From IMG/VR virus record IMGVR_UViG_3300004807_000082, positions 1-29,744 of that record: a stretch of DNA of 29,744 bases, one strand, 5' to 3'. This DNA comes from a virus. A program made the translations under genes and the position numbers. The first letter of the stretch is position 1; each line of letters opens with the position of its first letter. Shown here piece after piece: positions 17,400 to 25,186 of the stretch. The notes under the pieces were generated by a model. The model made no database searches. It was not told the DNA's origin and saw only the letters and a list, made by a program, of their open reading frames with translations.

Positions 17400-18242
17400 T
17401 TACACCGCCATTTCTGCTTTGATTGTTGAATGAGATTGATAATTTTGTAAAATAATATTATCCATTTTTGCTGTCCAAATATCTGCAACATTACTTAAAT
17501 CTAATGTAGGATATGGATATGGTTCACGACCTAATAATTCTATAACTTGTGGGACATGATTGTTGTAGATATGAACATCGCCAAATGTAAGAATAAGTTC
17601 GCCAACTTCTGCACCAATTGTTTTGGCAATAAGATGTGTGAGTAGAGCATAACTTGCAATATTAAAAGGCACACCCAAAAACAAATCTGCGCTACGTTGA
17701 TACATTTGGCAACTTAAAATATTTCTACGAATATAAAACTGCGCAAACATGTGGCAAGGTGGCAGAGCCATCTGATTTAATTCACCTGGATTCCATGCAG
17801 TAATAATATGGCGGCGACCGTTGGGATCATTCTGCAAACCATCAATAAGATTTTTTAATTGATCTACTTCGACACCATCAGCACTACGCCAGTGACGCCA
17901 CTGTACACCATATACACGACCCAGATCGCCATTATAAGAAGAATTTGGAAGCCAATAATCTGCGTTAGCATTTGCAGTCCAGATTGTTTTCTTGCTTTCA
18001 TCTCGTGTTCCATATAGAATTTCTGCCAATCTTCTTTCATCACCGCTGCCTTCAATAAACCATAATAGTTCACTAACTACACTTTTCCAAGCAAGTTTTT
18101 TAGTCGTGATTGCTGGAAAACCATCTTGTAAGTTAAACCGTAACTGTTCACCAAATAAACTAATGGTTCCAACACCAGTTCTGTCTATAACTTGCGGTCC
18201 AGTTAGTATAATTTTTTTACATAATTCATTGTAATTTTGCAC
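17400..18242 (-). CDS. thyA: Thymidylate synthase (ThyA type)
   Basis: It converts dUMP to dTMP using methylenetetrahydrofolate. Counted from GTG 18242 the protein has 280 aa, with RTGVGT (21-26), the catalytic cysteine C163 in ALPPCH, QRSADLFLGVPFNIASYA and GDVHIYNNH, all classic ThyA motifs. The frame is open to an ATG at 18287, but that would overlap the DHFR gene by 62 nt and add residues that ThyA proteins lack; GTG 18242 puts the first conserved helix (QNYNELCKKIILTG) at the usual place. It is coupled to DHFR upstream, as in the T4 frd-td pair, and boosts dTTP for phage DNA synthesis. The start choice is moderately sure; the function is very sure. Confidence 0.95.
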   Translation of the reverse strand: MQNYNELCKKIILTGPQVIDRTGVGTISLFGEQLRFNLQDGFPAITTKKLAWKSVVSELLWFIEGSGDERRLAEILYGTRDESKKTIWTANANADYWLPNSSYNGDLGRVYGVQWRHWRSADGVEVDQLKNLIDGLQNDPNGRRHIITAWNPGELNQMALPPCHMFAQFYIRRNILSCQMYQRSADLFLGVPFNIASYALLTHLIAKTIGAEVGELILTFGDVHIYNNHVPQVIELLGREPYPYPTLDLSNVADIWTAKMDNIILQNYQSHSTIKAEMAV

Positions 18243-18729
18243 GACGAGTCCATACTGAAAATATTTTATTCTTTCCATATGATTCATATTGCATATTGAA
18301 AGATTTTAATAACTCTACCACATCTATGCTAACATCGCAATTAAATTCGTCATAAAATGTTGTAAGATATAATTGCTTAAAAAGATGACTTGTACTTTCA
18401 ATTAGTTTTGGACCACCAATTATCCATATATCTTTTTTAGGATGTTGTAATTGCAATACTTCTAAACTTTGTTCAATTGCTGCACCTGCTATTACATCAT
18501 GCGCTTTTGGGAAGTTTTCTACGGATTGATTAGTTACTACTGCACAATGACGATCTGGTAGTGGCTTTGGCATTTTTGGGTCTAGCCAAGTATTACTACC
18601 CATTACAACTACATGACCACGTGTATTGCTACTGAACCACTCCATATCTTGTTTATCATGTGGCCATGGTAGAGTTCCATCTTTGCCCATTCCACCATTT
18701 AAGTCTACTGCAAAGATGGCTTTTATCAT
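18226..18729 (-). CDS. folA: Dihydrofolate reductase
   Basis: This 167-aa protein has the DHFR signatures: AVDLNGGMGKDGTLPW at the N-terminus, DMEWFSSNTRG (substrate-binding Asp and helix), VVVMGSNTW (NADPH site) and WIIGGP. It regenerates tetrahydrofolate consumed by thymidylate synthase, whose gene follows with an overlap. Its ATG shares a base with the stop of the upstream gene (TAATG), so it is cotranscribed with the conserved phage genes upstream. Length is normal for bacterial and phage DHFR. T4-like phages commonly carry this frd-td pair. Confidence 0.95.
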   Translation of the reverse strand: MIKAIFAVDLNGGMGKDGTLPWPHDKQDMEWFSSNTRGHVVVMGSNTWLDPKMPKPLPDRHCAVVTNQSVENFPKAHDVIAGAAIEQSLEVLQLQHPKKDIWIIGGPKLIESTSHLFKQLYLTTFYDEFNCDVSIDVVELLKSFNMQYESYGKNKIFSVWTRRAKLQ

Positions 18730-19034
18730 TAGTCTAATAATTTGTTTGTTTCTGTTTCAACTTCTTCGGCAATTGCGGTAATATTCAAATGAAAATCAAC
18801 ACAATCAATGTCATCGGCATTTAATTCAAGATATGCTTCAATTAGTGTTTCAATTTCTTGAAATTCCATACCCTTTTCAAGCATGACTTTAATGTCAAAA
18901 CTATGTGATTGACCATCACTAAAAGATGCGTTAATTGATTTAATAAAACGAATGGGAACATCCGAAATTTCTACTGAAGAAATTAAATGTTCCCATCTGT
19001 TAAAAAATTCATCACTAAAATTAGTATCAGACAC
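18729..19034 (-). CDS. Conserved phage hypothetical protein
   Basis: This 101-aa acidic protein has a W-x-H-L-I segment (residues 14-18), a VPIRFIKSINASF strand-helix and a C-terminal DCVDFHLNITAIA...TNKLL segment. From memory it resembles a small protein found widely in marine T4-like phages, with no known function. It starts with GTG at 19034 and overlaps the upstream gene by 8 nt; no better ATG exists. No signal peptide or membrane segment is seen. It is cotranscribed with folA and thyA downstream. Confidence 0.75.
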   Translation of the reverse strand: MSDTNFSDEFFNRWEHLISSVEISDVPIRFIKSINASFSDGQSHSFDIKVMLEKGMEFQEIETLIEAYLELNADDIDCVDFHLNITAIAEEVETETNKLLD

Positions 19035-19734
19035 TGGTCTTGGTCTTAGCAGTCTTGGCTGTTGCTTTCTTTGTAGTAGCCTTTACGACTACTGGCTTAG
19101 CACTTTGTAGTTCATTAAGCTGCTTCTGCATGCCCTGCATGGTCTTCATCATTTCCATCATAACAGCAGTCATATCTGGCGTAGCGGGTTGTGCTGATAC
19201 AGGTGCAACGACAGGTGTTTCAACAGCATTAAGTTTAGCATTTTCTGCTTCAAGATTAATACCAAGTTCATTGGGACGCACACTGTCACTAACTACTGCA
19301 TCTGTTGTTGCAGTCTTTGCAGGATCAGCAAATCCTTGTTGATTTTCCATACGTTCTAGACGTGAAACAGCTTCTGGTCCCTTACCAACTTGATTTAAAA
19401 GTTTAGTAAGCTCATCAAGTCGGATACTGCTTTTGCTATTTGGAGTAACTAAAACATTTGCTGCTGGCACACGTTTTAGATAGTTTTCTGCACTTAATGC
19501 TTGCAACATATTTTGACCATCTGCCATCATGCGGCGTTCTAGAATATCACGAAACTCATATGCTTGTTGACCTTCGTCACTCTCTAAAACTCTCATGACA
19601 TCATCATGATATTTGCTTGGCATGATTTCACTATAAATTACTGCTGCCATATGTTCATCTTCACCAGGTAGCTGGCGTTGAACAATGATAACTTTTTTAT
19701 TGTTGACACTTCCTACGTGTTTAAAAAAACTCAT
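19027..19734 (-). CDS. Conserved phage hypothetical protein with Lys/Ala-rich tail
   Basis: This 235-aa protein has a folded N-terminal domain of about 120 residues (begins MSFFKHVG, with RQLPGEDEHMAAVIY and MLQALS) that resembles, from memory, a conserved hypothetical of marine T4-like phages. Then come a linker rich in Ala, Val and Pro, a Met/Gln-rich probable coiled coil (MMEMMKTMQGMQKQLNELQ) and a basic Lys/Thr/Ala tail (KATTKKATAKTAKTK) that could bind nucleic acid. The ATG has GAGGAAG about 8 nt upstream and overlaps the previous stop by 4 nt (ATGA). Function unknown. Confidence 0.78.
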   Translation of the reverse strand: MSFFKHVGSVNNKKVIIVQRQLPGEDEHMAAVIYSEIMPSKYHDDVMRVLESDEGQQAYEFRDILERRMMADGQNMLQALSAENYLKRVPAANVLVTPNSKSSIRLDELTKLLNQVGKGPEAVSRLERMENQQGFADPAKTATTDAVVSDSVRPNELGINLEAENAKLNAVETPVVAPVSAQPATPDMTAVMMEMMKTMQGMQKQLNELQSAKPVVVKATTKKATAKTAKTKTSV

Positions 19735-19952
19735 TGATTTACTTCCTCTGTAGATGTTTCTGGTGCTGGCTGAGGATTATTAGCAACAATAAAGGCTTTA
19801 ACTTTATCGTATACTGCACCTACACTTGAAAGTTCTTCTGCACGAAAAGCACCACGCTGTGCAACTGTTTCTACAATCTGAACCAAGAAAGCAATATCAT
19901 TGATTGTTACGCTTGGTGGTGTTGCAGGAACATTAGTAGTTTCGTCTGTCAT
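19731..19952 (-). CDS. Small conserved phage protein
   Basis: This 73-aa protein has a Thr/Pro-rich N-terminus, a central helix pair (IAFLVQIVETVAQRGAFRAEEL, SSVGAVYDKVKAFI) and a Pro/Glu-rich tail. The QRGAF...EL..VG..YDK pattern is, from memory, common in small proteins of marine T4-like phages. GGAG lies 7 nt upstream of its ATG. It is the first gene after the terminator hairpin at 19988-20014, so a promoter is expected just upstream; only AT-rich sequence (TATTAAATAATAAAAA) is visible there, which could be a phage late promoter. Function unknown. Confidence 0.75.
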   Translation of the reverse strand: MTDETTNVPATPPSVTINDIAFLVQIVETVAQRGAFRAEELSSVGAVYDKVKAFIVANNPQPAPETSTEEVNQ

Positions 19953-19987
19953 TATAATCTCCGTTTTTATTATTTAATATAATAAAA

Positions 19988-20014
19988 AAGGCTCCGAAAA
20001 TTTTTCGGAGCCTT
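19988..20014 (-). terminator. Rho-independent terminator after the VWA gene
   Basis: A perfect inverted repeat with AAGGCTCCG and CGGAGCCTT arms, extended by A/T pairs around a very small loop, is followed on the minus strand by a run of six T. On the plus strand no T run follows, so it serves the minus-strand VWA gene. A second hairpin lies just upstream at 20017-20050. Confidence 0.9.
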
Positions 20015-20016
20015 AT

Positions 20017-20050
20017 AAGATTGGTGCAAGAAGGAACGTAAACCAATCTT
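20017..20050 (-). other. Stem-loop at the VWA gene stop codon
   Basis: AAGATTGGT and ACCAATCTT form a 9-bp perfect stem with a 16-nt loop. The stem starts within the TAA stop of the VWA gene and lies immediately before the terminator hairpin. It may protect the RNA 3' end or help ribosome release. The same two-hairpin layout follows the MoxR gene. Confidence 0.65.
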
Positions 20051-21305
20051 AATCTTCATAATAGGCATGAACACCAAACGGCGGTTCAATAGTCTTGTTA
20101 TACTTGTTATGGATAATCCATACAGTATCACAATAATTTTCATCACCCCAAGAACCAAAGGGTTCACCGTCAGTAAACACGATAAAAAGTTTAGGTTCAA
20201 CGCCTTCGTGTTGCATCCACCGCCAATTTACATCAAAGTCAGTTCCGCCAAAACCTTTTGGTTCATAGTTTATAAGTTCATCACCATCAGCAGTAGTATA
20301 TTCTTGTGGGTTATGAACTTGTGTATCAAAGCACCAAATCTTAATCTTGTAATCATCATAAGATTGCATGATACCATTGATTTCACTAAAAAAAGCAGTC
20401 AATTGTTCTTGACCAATTGAACCGCTAGTATCGATAGCAATGCAAACATCAATAGCTTGATCCTTACGCATGTTAGGCAGAACAAACCCTTGCGAGAACA
20501 TTTTCTTGTTAGGAATAGTCCAAGTGTAATCATTCTTAACAGTAGATTGGATTTGTTGTGTAATGAGTTCACGCCAGTTGATTTTAGGCTGTGTGAGTTC
20601 ATTAATCATACGCTTGACATTGCCAGGACAATCGCCAGCGCCAGCACTTTGTGCTGCTGCAAGCATAGCTTCCTTAAACTCGTCTTTAATCTTTTGGCGT
20701 TCTTCTTGTGAAAGTGTAGGACGGCCCTTACCTTCTTTATCACCGTCTTTGTCTTCACCGCCATTGCCATCTTTTTCAGGATCAAGATGGTCATCAAGCA
20801 TTTGGTCAAGCAAATCTTCAATGTTAATTTTCTGTGCATTCTTGATCAAGTCTTCATAAACTTGTTCAAAGTTCCAATCATCATACTTGCGATCATAAAG
20901 AATAGGAAGAACAGTAATACGTTGACCAAGGTTATACTTGATGCAGTCAGCATTTACCACATAGTCCATTGCAATGTTTGCAAGGTCTTTCTGTTTGCCA
21001 ATACCACGGTTCATGTGGTCGTAAGCGCAATGAAGCAACTCATGGCAGAACAAAAACATCATTTGATTGGTAGGAAGTTTGAGGATAAAGTCACTGTTGT
21101 AATAAAAGTGACGACCATCAGTAGCCGCAGTGGTCAGCCAGCTATCAGCATTGACCAGTTTGAGCCGCATGGCAAGATTTCCAAAAAACGGTTGTTTAAT
21201 TACAAGGGCAATACGAGCCTTGAGAATTGCTTGACGTGCATCATAGTCGACCTTTGGGTCAACCGTATCGGACAGTTTGCCAGCACCTTGTTTCATCTTA
21301 GCCAT
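20049..21305 (-). CDS. Putative metallopeptidase domain / VWA-like domain protein
   Basis: This 418-aa protein has an N-terminal zinc-peptidase-like segment with H88-E-L-L-H92, an acidic Gly/Asp linker (about 172-193) and a C-terminal von Willebrand A-like domain. The VWA metal site is complete: DTSGS (292-296), GGTDF (353-357) and TDGE (378-381). This matches the DUF2201-type proteins that work with MoxR AAA+ ATPases; a MoxR gene lies at 23328-24452. Such pairs are thought to remodel or assemble protein complexes. Their phage role is unproven. It has its own promoter (21331-21358), a GGAGA ribosome site and a tandem-hairpin end, so it forms a single-gene transcription unit. Confidence 0.9.
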   Translation of the reverse strand: MAKMKQGAGKLSDTVDPKVDYDARQAILKARIALVIKQPFFGNLAMRLKLVNADSWLTTAATDGRHFYYNSDFILKLPTNQMMFLFCHELLHCAYDHMNRGIGKQKDLANIAMDYVVNADCIKYNLGQRITVLPILYDRKYDDWNFEQVYEDLIKNAQKINIEDLLDQMLDDHLDPEKDGNGGEDKDGDKEGKGRPTLSQEERQKIKDEFKEAMLAAAQSAGAGDCPGNVKRMINELTQPKINWRELITQQIQSTVKNDYTWTIPNKKMFSQGFVLPNMRKDQAIDVCIAIDTSGSIGQEQLTAFFSEINGIMQSYDDYKIKIWCFDTQVHNPQEYTTADGDELINYEPKGFGGTDFDVNWRWMQHEGVEPKLFIVFTDGEPFGSWGDENYCDTVWIIHNKYNKTIEPPFGVHAYYED

Positions 21306-21330
21306 AATCGTTCTCCAATTTCTATAATCT

Positions 21331-21358
21331 ATAATACCACATTATTGGGGGTTGTCAA
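21331..21358 (-). promoter_or_regulatory. Sigma70-type promoter for the VWA gene
   Basis: TTGACA (21358-21353), a 16-nt spacer and TATTAT (21336-21331), followed by an ATTATAG-like start region and a TGGAGAACGAT ribosome site before ATG 21305. It is one of five matching promoters in this region. Confidence 0.85.
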
Positions 21359-21369
21359 GCATTATTTTT

Positions 21370-21783
21370 TCAAGAAAAAGCCATTATTTGTTCGAAAATA
21401 TTGGTTTTATTTAAATTTAAGTCAATATATCCATTAAAACCAACATAATTTGTTGCAATTTTACTTTGGTTTTCACAATTTATTACTATATTTTGCTGTA
21501 AATATACTTCATTTATTGGAAACATATCTAATTTAATACTGCAAATTTTAACAAATTTATCAGCAATAATTTTATTGTCTTCAATAATTGTGTCATTTTT
21601 CATATCTTTTCCACTAAAATCTATTTTAATTTTTTTGGGAAGATTTACAAATAAACTTTGTTCTACAAACTTTTCACCCGTGGGATTTATCACAATATCA
21701 TCGCCAATAAATTTTACAGTCATTGTTTTATTTTTGACATAGCCAAATTCAAACAAAAATTTTATTTCTACATTATCAAACAT
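21370..21783 (-). CDS. Hypothetical protein coupled to the B12-type radical SAM gene
   Basis: This 137-aa protein of alternating hydrophobic and charged residues looks mostly beta: EIKFLFEFGYV, MTVKFIGDDIVINP, KKIKIDFSGKD. It may be a beta-sandwich, perhaps a carbohydrate-binding-like module, but this is a guess from the pattern. It has no signal peptide. It starts inside the end of the radical SAM gene (8-nt overlap), so the pair is cotranslated and probably works together. Both are very AT-rich and lack the promoter seen before the other units. It ends just upstream of the promoter of the VWA gene. Function unknown. Confidence 0.65.
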   Translation of the reverse strand: MFDNVEIKFLFEFGYVKNKTMTVKFIGDDIVINPTGEKFVEQSLFVNLPKKIKIDFSGKDMKNDTIIEDNKIIADKFVKICSIKLDMFPINEVYLQQNIVINCENQSKIATNYVGFNGYIDLNLNKTNIFEQIMAFS

Positions 21784-23233
21784 TGTTTTTAATTAAACTT
21801 TCTAGCACAAAATGATTATCAAGGTTATCAACAACATTGTAACCTAGTTTTTTACTGTAATTCATAAGGTCAATCGTCCATTGCGCCCTTATTTTTGGTG
21901 TACTATTAATAGACGGATTTATCCATTCATTTGGCAAGGGACCAATTTTTGTTATTCCTAATTTTTCTTTATTATTATCTAAAAAAGTATTTGGGAAAAT
22001 ACCTAATGTCCCACCCCATTGAATTACCAGTGTGTCTTTATACTCAATATGAGTTGCTAACCAATTTTTTATATAGTTAATATGTGTTTGTGTTTCAGTA
22101 ATGTATCCAACGATATTAAGTAAAGTAATTTTTATGTTATATTTTTTAGCTTGTTTTAAATAAAAATCTATAGATTCATTAGTAAATTTTTTACCCATGG
22201 CGTATCTAATATCTTCATTTAGATTTTCAACTCCAACACTTAAAACATTTGCACCAGACTTAGCTATTAACTCCCATTCATGTTCACTGCTTTGAGATAT
22301 ATTTCTAAAAATAAAATATCCAGACCAACTAAAAGAATTATTTGGATTTTTTGTATTATAATTTGCCAATAACTTTAAAAATTTTAAAAATTCTTTTTGA
22401 TTGCCATTAGTCAAACTGTCTTGAAATTTAAAATTTCTTATATTATATTTTTTGTTTTGAATTAACATTTCATTGAATATTTCTTCTGCTTCTCTCCAGT
22501 GAAAGTTTTTCCAATTAGAAATGTAATCACAAAAAGTGCACTTTCTTACACATCCTCTGCTGCCTACTAAAGGCAATATTCTTTTTCTATAATTTGCAAA
22601 ATTATAATCGTCATAATCAGGATACGGTAAACTTCTAACTTCTTCCCTACTCAGTTCTTGCCATGATGGTGTATTAATTCCATTATAATCATTGTTACCA
22701 TTTAAAAGTTCAATAAGTGAACGTTCACCATCGCCGCGAATATGCCAATCAGCTAATTTTTCATTTAGCATAAAATTTACAAATTCACTTGGACCAGTAA
22801 AGGTATCTAAACAGCCAGCACCGCCAATTAATATTTTGATTTTGGGATTGAGTTTTTTAATATAGTATGCTATCCATTTTCCACTTTGCTGACAAACATA
22901 AGAAAATAGACTTAACCCCACATATTTTGGTTTATAAGAAATAATTTTAGTAGCAATATTTTTAAACAAATTATGTAAAAAATTTGCTGCCTCATTATCA
23001 GCAACACCATCAAAGAAAAATTTTATCAATTCATCTTTTAAAGGATGAATTGTTATTATATTAAATATTTCTATATTAAGATCGATTGCTAAACAGCTAT
23101 AACCACATTTTTCAATTATTGGTTTTAGTGCTGCTGGTGCCATCAACGGCAAATTAGTATCAATCCAGGGCACAGTGGTTATAATAAAATCTATCTTTTT
23201 ATTTTCGGAATTATCTAAACATTCAATTTTCAT
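21776..23233 (-). CDS. Radical SAM enzyme with N-terminal cobalamin-binding-like domain
   Basis: This 485-aa protein has an N-terminal Rossmann-like region (about 13-175, with VGLSLFSYV and KILIGGAG) typical of B12-binding radical SAM enzymes, although the DxHxxG cobalamin motif is not evident. The core has GSRGCVRKCTFC (C228, C232, C235), then FQDSLTNG and VGVENLNEDIRYAMGKK. Such enzymes often methylate or rearrange unactivated carbons. It overlaps a small beta-rich partner gene by 8 nt. Very AT-rich, it lies between the VWA and MoxR genes, which usually function as a pair, so it looks like an insertion. The substrate is unknown and cobalamin use is uncertain. Confidence 0.85.
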   Translation of the reverse strand: MKIECLDNSENKKIDFIITTVPWIDTNLPLMAPAALKPIIEKCGYSCLAIDLNIEIFNIITIHPLKDELIKFFFDGVADNEAANFLHNLFKNIATKIISYKPKYVGLSLFSYVCQQSGKWIAYYIKKLNPKIKILIGGAGCLDTFTGPSEFVNFMLNEKLADWHIRGDGERSLIELLNGNNDYNGINTPSWQELSREEVRSLPYPDYDDYNFANYRKRILPLVGSRGCVRKCTFCDYISNWKNFHWREAEEIFNEMLIQNKKYNIRNFKFQDSLTNGNQKEFLKFLKLLANYNTKNPNNSFSWSGYFIFRNISQSSEHEWELIAKSGANVLSVGVENLNEDIRYAMGKKFTNESIDFYLKQAKKYNIKITLLNIVGYITETQTHINYIKNWLATHIEYKDTLVIQWGGTLGIFPNTFLDNNKEKLGITKIGPLPNEWINPSINSTPKIRAQWTIDLMNYSKKLGYNVVDNLDNHFVLESLIKNNV

Positions 23234-23252
23234 TTCTTATTTACACACTAAA

Positions 23253-23287
23253 ATAGGGGAGAAGTGCTGTGAACACCACCCCCCTAT
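23253..23287 (-). terminator. Second hairpin after the MoxR gene, possible terminator
   Basis: ATAGGGG and CCCCTAT arms (7 bp, GC-rich) enclose a 21-nt loop, with a possible inner GTG/CAC stem. On the minus strand the stem is followed by TTTTAG, a short T run. It lies between the MoxR stop and the B12-type radical SAM start and could end the MoxR transcript, less efficiently than the hairpin at 19988. Confidence 0.5.
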
Positions 23288-23289
23288 AG

Positions 23290-23327
23290 TCTCGCCCTCA
23301 CTGTGATGGAGAACGATAGGGGCGAGA
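23290..23327 (-). other. Hairpin directly after the MoxR stop, with RBS-complementary loop
   Basis: TCTCGCCC and GGGCGAGA form a perfect 8-bp stem immediately beside the TAA of the MoxR gene. The loop, read on the minus strand, contains ATCGTTCTCCA, exactly complementary to the ribosome binding site of the VWA gene and to most of the sites before the ArfA-like gene and the gene at 28736. It could bind those leaders in RNA, but the match may be coincidence. Confidence 0.55.
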
Positions 23328-24452
23328 TTAACGCAATGCAGACATGATGAAGTCACCATTCTTAGCGTGGAATTCTTTATAGTTTGCCAGTTTACTTGTT
23401 TTCATTGGCAGACTATAAACACGGACAAGAGTAGCAATCATCATAACTTGCAATTCTGTATCCATGTGATCAAGGAAGAAACGGATAACATTATCAATTT
23501 CACCATGCCAAGCAGTGTAGTCGGCATCTTTCATCTTGTCACCGCCGCGACGAACACAGCTATCCTTGAGTTCATAGCAGCATGAGACTGTAAGAGAATA
23601 CTTTGCACCAATGTCTTTAGCTTTGAGTTCCTTGATTTTACCAGCAAGAATATCGCTTGGATTTGGCATTTGGCTTGCAACCTTGCGATGTGCAGAGAAT
23701 TTAAGTGCAACACCTTCACCAACCGTGCCCGCAACAAGGTCATTCAATTCGGTATCACCAAGGTCTTCTTGCAAAAGGTCGCTAACAAACGACCAAGAAC
23801 GAGGCGTAGCGAATGATGCACCGCTTGAACGTGGGTCAAAGTTGAACAAATCACCTTTGTTACAGGTCACGTAAGCCACAACATCAGGGCTGATACCATG
23901 GTTCAATGCCCATTCATTCCACGACTCAAAGTCAACACGCAAGTTCAAGTGAACAAAACGGTTAGCAAGTGGCGATGGCATACGATACACGACACCACGG
24001 TCAGTATCACGGTTACCAGCGGCAACGATAACAACATTGTCAGGAAGTTCATAAGTGCCGACACGACGATTAAGAACCAATTGATATGCGGCAGCTTGAG
24101 TTGCAGGTGCAGCAGAGTTCATTTCGTCGAGGAAAAGCACCACAACAGGATACTTTGCGGCTTCCTCGGCAGTAGGCAAATCAGGCGGTGCATTCCACAT
24201 CGCATTACCCACGGTAGGATTGTAGTAGAGAACACCCTTAAGATCGGAAGGGTCCATAAGTGCAAGACGCAAGTCATACAACTTGCCGCCCATGCTTTCG
24301 CAAATATCAGCAACCAATTCAGACTTGCCGATACCAGGCGCACCCCACAAGAAGATTGGGCGCTTACGCTTCATACATACCATAATTTCACGCTTAGCAG
24401 ATGCAAGCGTAACTGTCCGCACTTCGGACACAGCATCATTAACTTTAGCCAT
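23328..24452 (-). CDS. MoxR-type AAA+ ATPase
   Basis: This 374-aa protein has Walker A GAPGIGKS (37-44), Walker B VLFLDE (105-110) and sensor 1 VAAGNRDTD (143-151), with the overall order of MoxR/RavA ATPases. These chaperone-like ATPases use ATP to remodel partners that carry VWA domains; the VWA protein at 20049-21305 is the likely partner. It starts from its own promoter (24483-24510), whose -10 and -35 lie around the end of the upstream gene, with GGAGAAAAC before the ATG. Two hairpins follow its stop. The phage role of this pair is not known. Confidence 0.92.
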   Translation of the reverse strand: MAKVNDAVSEVRTVTLASAKREIMVCMKRKRPIFLWGAPGIGKSELVADICESMGGKLYDLRLALMDPSDLKGVLYYNPTVGNAMWNAPPDLPTAEEAAKYPVVVLFLDEMNSAAPATQAAAYQLVLNRRVGTYELPDNVVIVAAGNRDTDRGVVYRMPSPLANRFVHLNLRVDFESWNEWALNHGISPDVVAYVTCNKGDLFNFDPRSSGASFATPRSWSFVSDLLQEDLGDTELNDLVAGTVGEGVALKFSAHRKVASQMPNPSDILAGKIKELKAKDIGAKYSLTVSCCYELKDSCVRRGGDKMKDADYTAWHGEIDNVIRFFLDHMDTELQVMMIATLVRVYSLPMKTSKLANYKEFHAKNGDFIMSALR

Positions 24453-24482
24453 TTGTTTTCTCCATCAGTTGACTATAATATT

Positions 24483-24510
24483 AATATAACAGATTATTCT
24501 TGGTTGTCAA
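24483..24510 (-). promoter_or_regulatory. Sigma70-type promoter for the MoxR gene
   Basis: TTGACA (24510-24505), a 16-nt spacer and TATATT (24488-24483), then ATTATAG and TGGAGAAAAC. The -35 box lies inside the last codons of the upstream gene, which ends at 24494. Confidence 0.85.
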
Positions 24511-25186
24511 GCACTTTTTTTGTCTCTAAAAGTGGCTGAACCTTCATTTTAATCCGCACATAATGCAGACGTGTTTTGCTGTCCTCATCATGTTTATGGA
24601 TGCGGGCTGTCAAAATAATGACACTTCCACGCTCAAATTTTTCGGCAAACGGAAATAACACAAGGCAGTTATCTTCTGTCAGTCCAGTATGATACCACTT
24701 GTTATAATTATAGCTAAAAACTGCCGAAATAATGGTGATTTTTCCTTCAAAATTATCACCTACTTTGCCAAAATGTCGGCTATTTGCTTGCAAAGTATTA
24801 ATTTCATCACGTGCATTTTCACGAGCAATAGCATTTTTATATGAGCTTGGAACACTAGCAATTAGTGCTAAAGTCTTGTAATCATTAGCTAAAAATTCTT
24901 TCTGTTCAGTCAATAGAACCAAATTTCGCCAATAATCGTGCAATGTGCCGCCAATAAGTTCAAACATTTTACCATCAAGATATTCAATAATTTGTTCAGC
25001 ACTTTCAATATCTTGTGGCAAAGCATTAACGTGTTCAATTTCAGGATTAAGGATATCACGCATCAATGCACCGTTGCTTTCCTCCCCCTTTTCTTTGTCA
25101 GCTTCATAGCGTTTGATATAACGACCATTAATTCGTTGTGCCGCACAAGCAGCAGAAATAGCGTCTTTTAAGGTAATATTAGTCAT
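24494..25186 (-). CDS. Conserved phage hypothetical protein
   Basis: This 230-aa protein is not firmly recognised. The N-terminal half is helical and rich in Glu/Asp/Lys (ALMRDILNPEIEHVNALPQD). The C-terminal half (about 138-215) alternates strands (GKITIISAVF, NCLVLFPF, GSVIILTARIHKH, LHYVRIKMKV) and includes a SYNYNKWYHTGLTED turn, a layout compatible with an OB-type fold, so nucleic-acid binding is possible but unproven. Its ATG overlaps the stop of the ArfA-like gene by 4 nt (ATGA), so the two are translationally coupled. Its last codons contain the -35 box of the MoxR promoter. Confidence 0.75.
   Translation of the reverse strand: MTNITLKDAISAACAAQRINGRYIKRYEADKEKGEESNGALMRDILNPEIEHVNALPQDIESAEQIIEYLDGKMFELIGGTLHDYWRNLVLLTEQKEFLANDYKTLALIASVPSSYKNAIARENARDEINTLQANSRHFGKVGDNFEGKITIISAVFSYNYNKWYHTGLTEDNCLVLFPFAEKFERGSVIILTARIHKHDEDSKTRLHYVRIKMKVQPLLETKKVLDNQE

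Noticed and set aside
20787-21437. A 216-codon plus-strand open frame opposite the VWA gene
   Set aside because: It spans the VWA gene and its promoter on the other strand and shows no domain; the VWA reading is strongly supported.
20049-24452. The VWA/MoxR pair as a magnesium or cobalt chelatase for cofactor synthesis
   Set aside because: The VWA protein has an N-terminal HExxH domain unlike chelatase subunits, and no large chelatase subunit is present.
23898-24539. A 213-codon plus-strand open frame opposite the MoxR gene
   Set aside because: It mirrors a gene with intact Walker motifs and clear promoter, and its own translation shows no recognisable domain.
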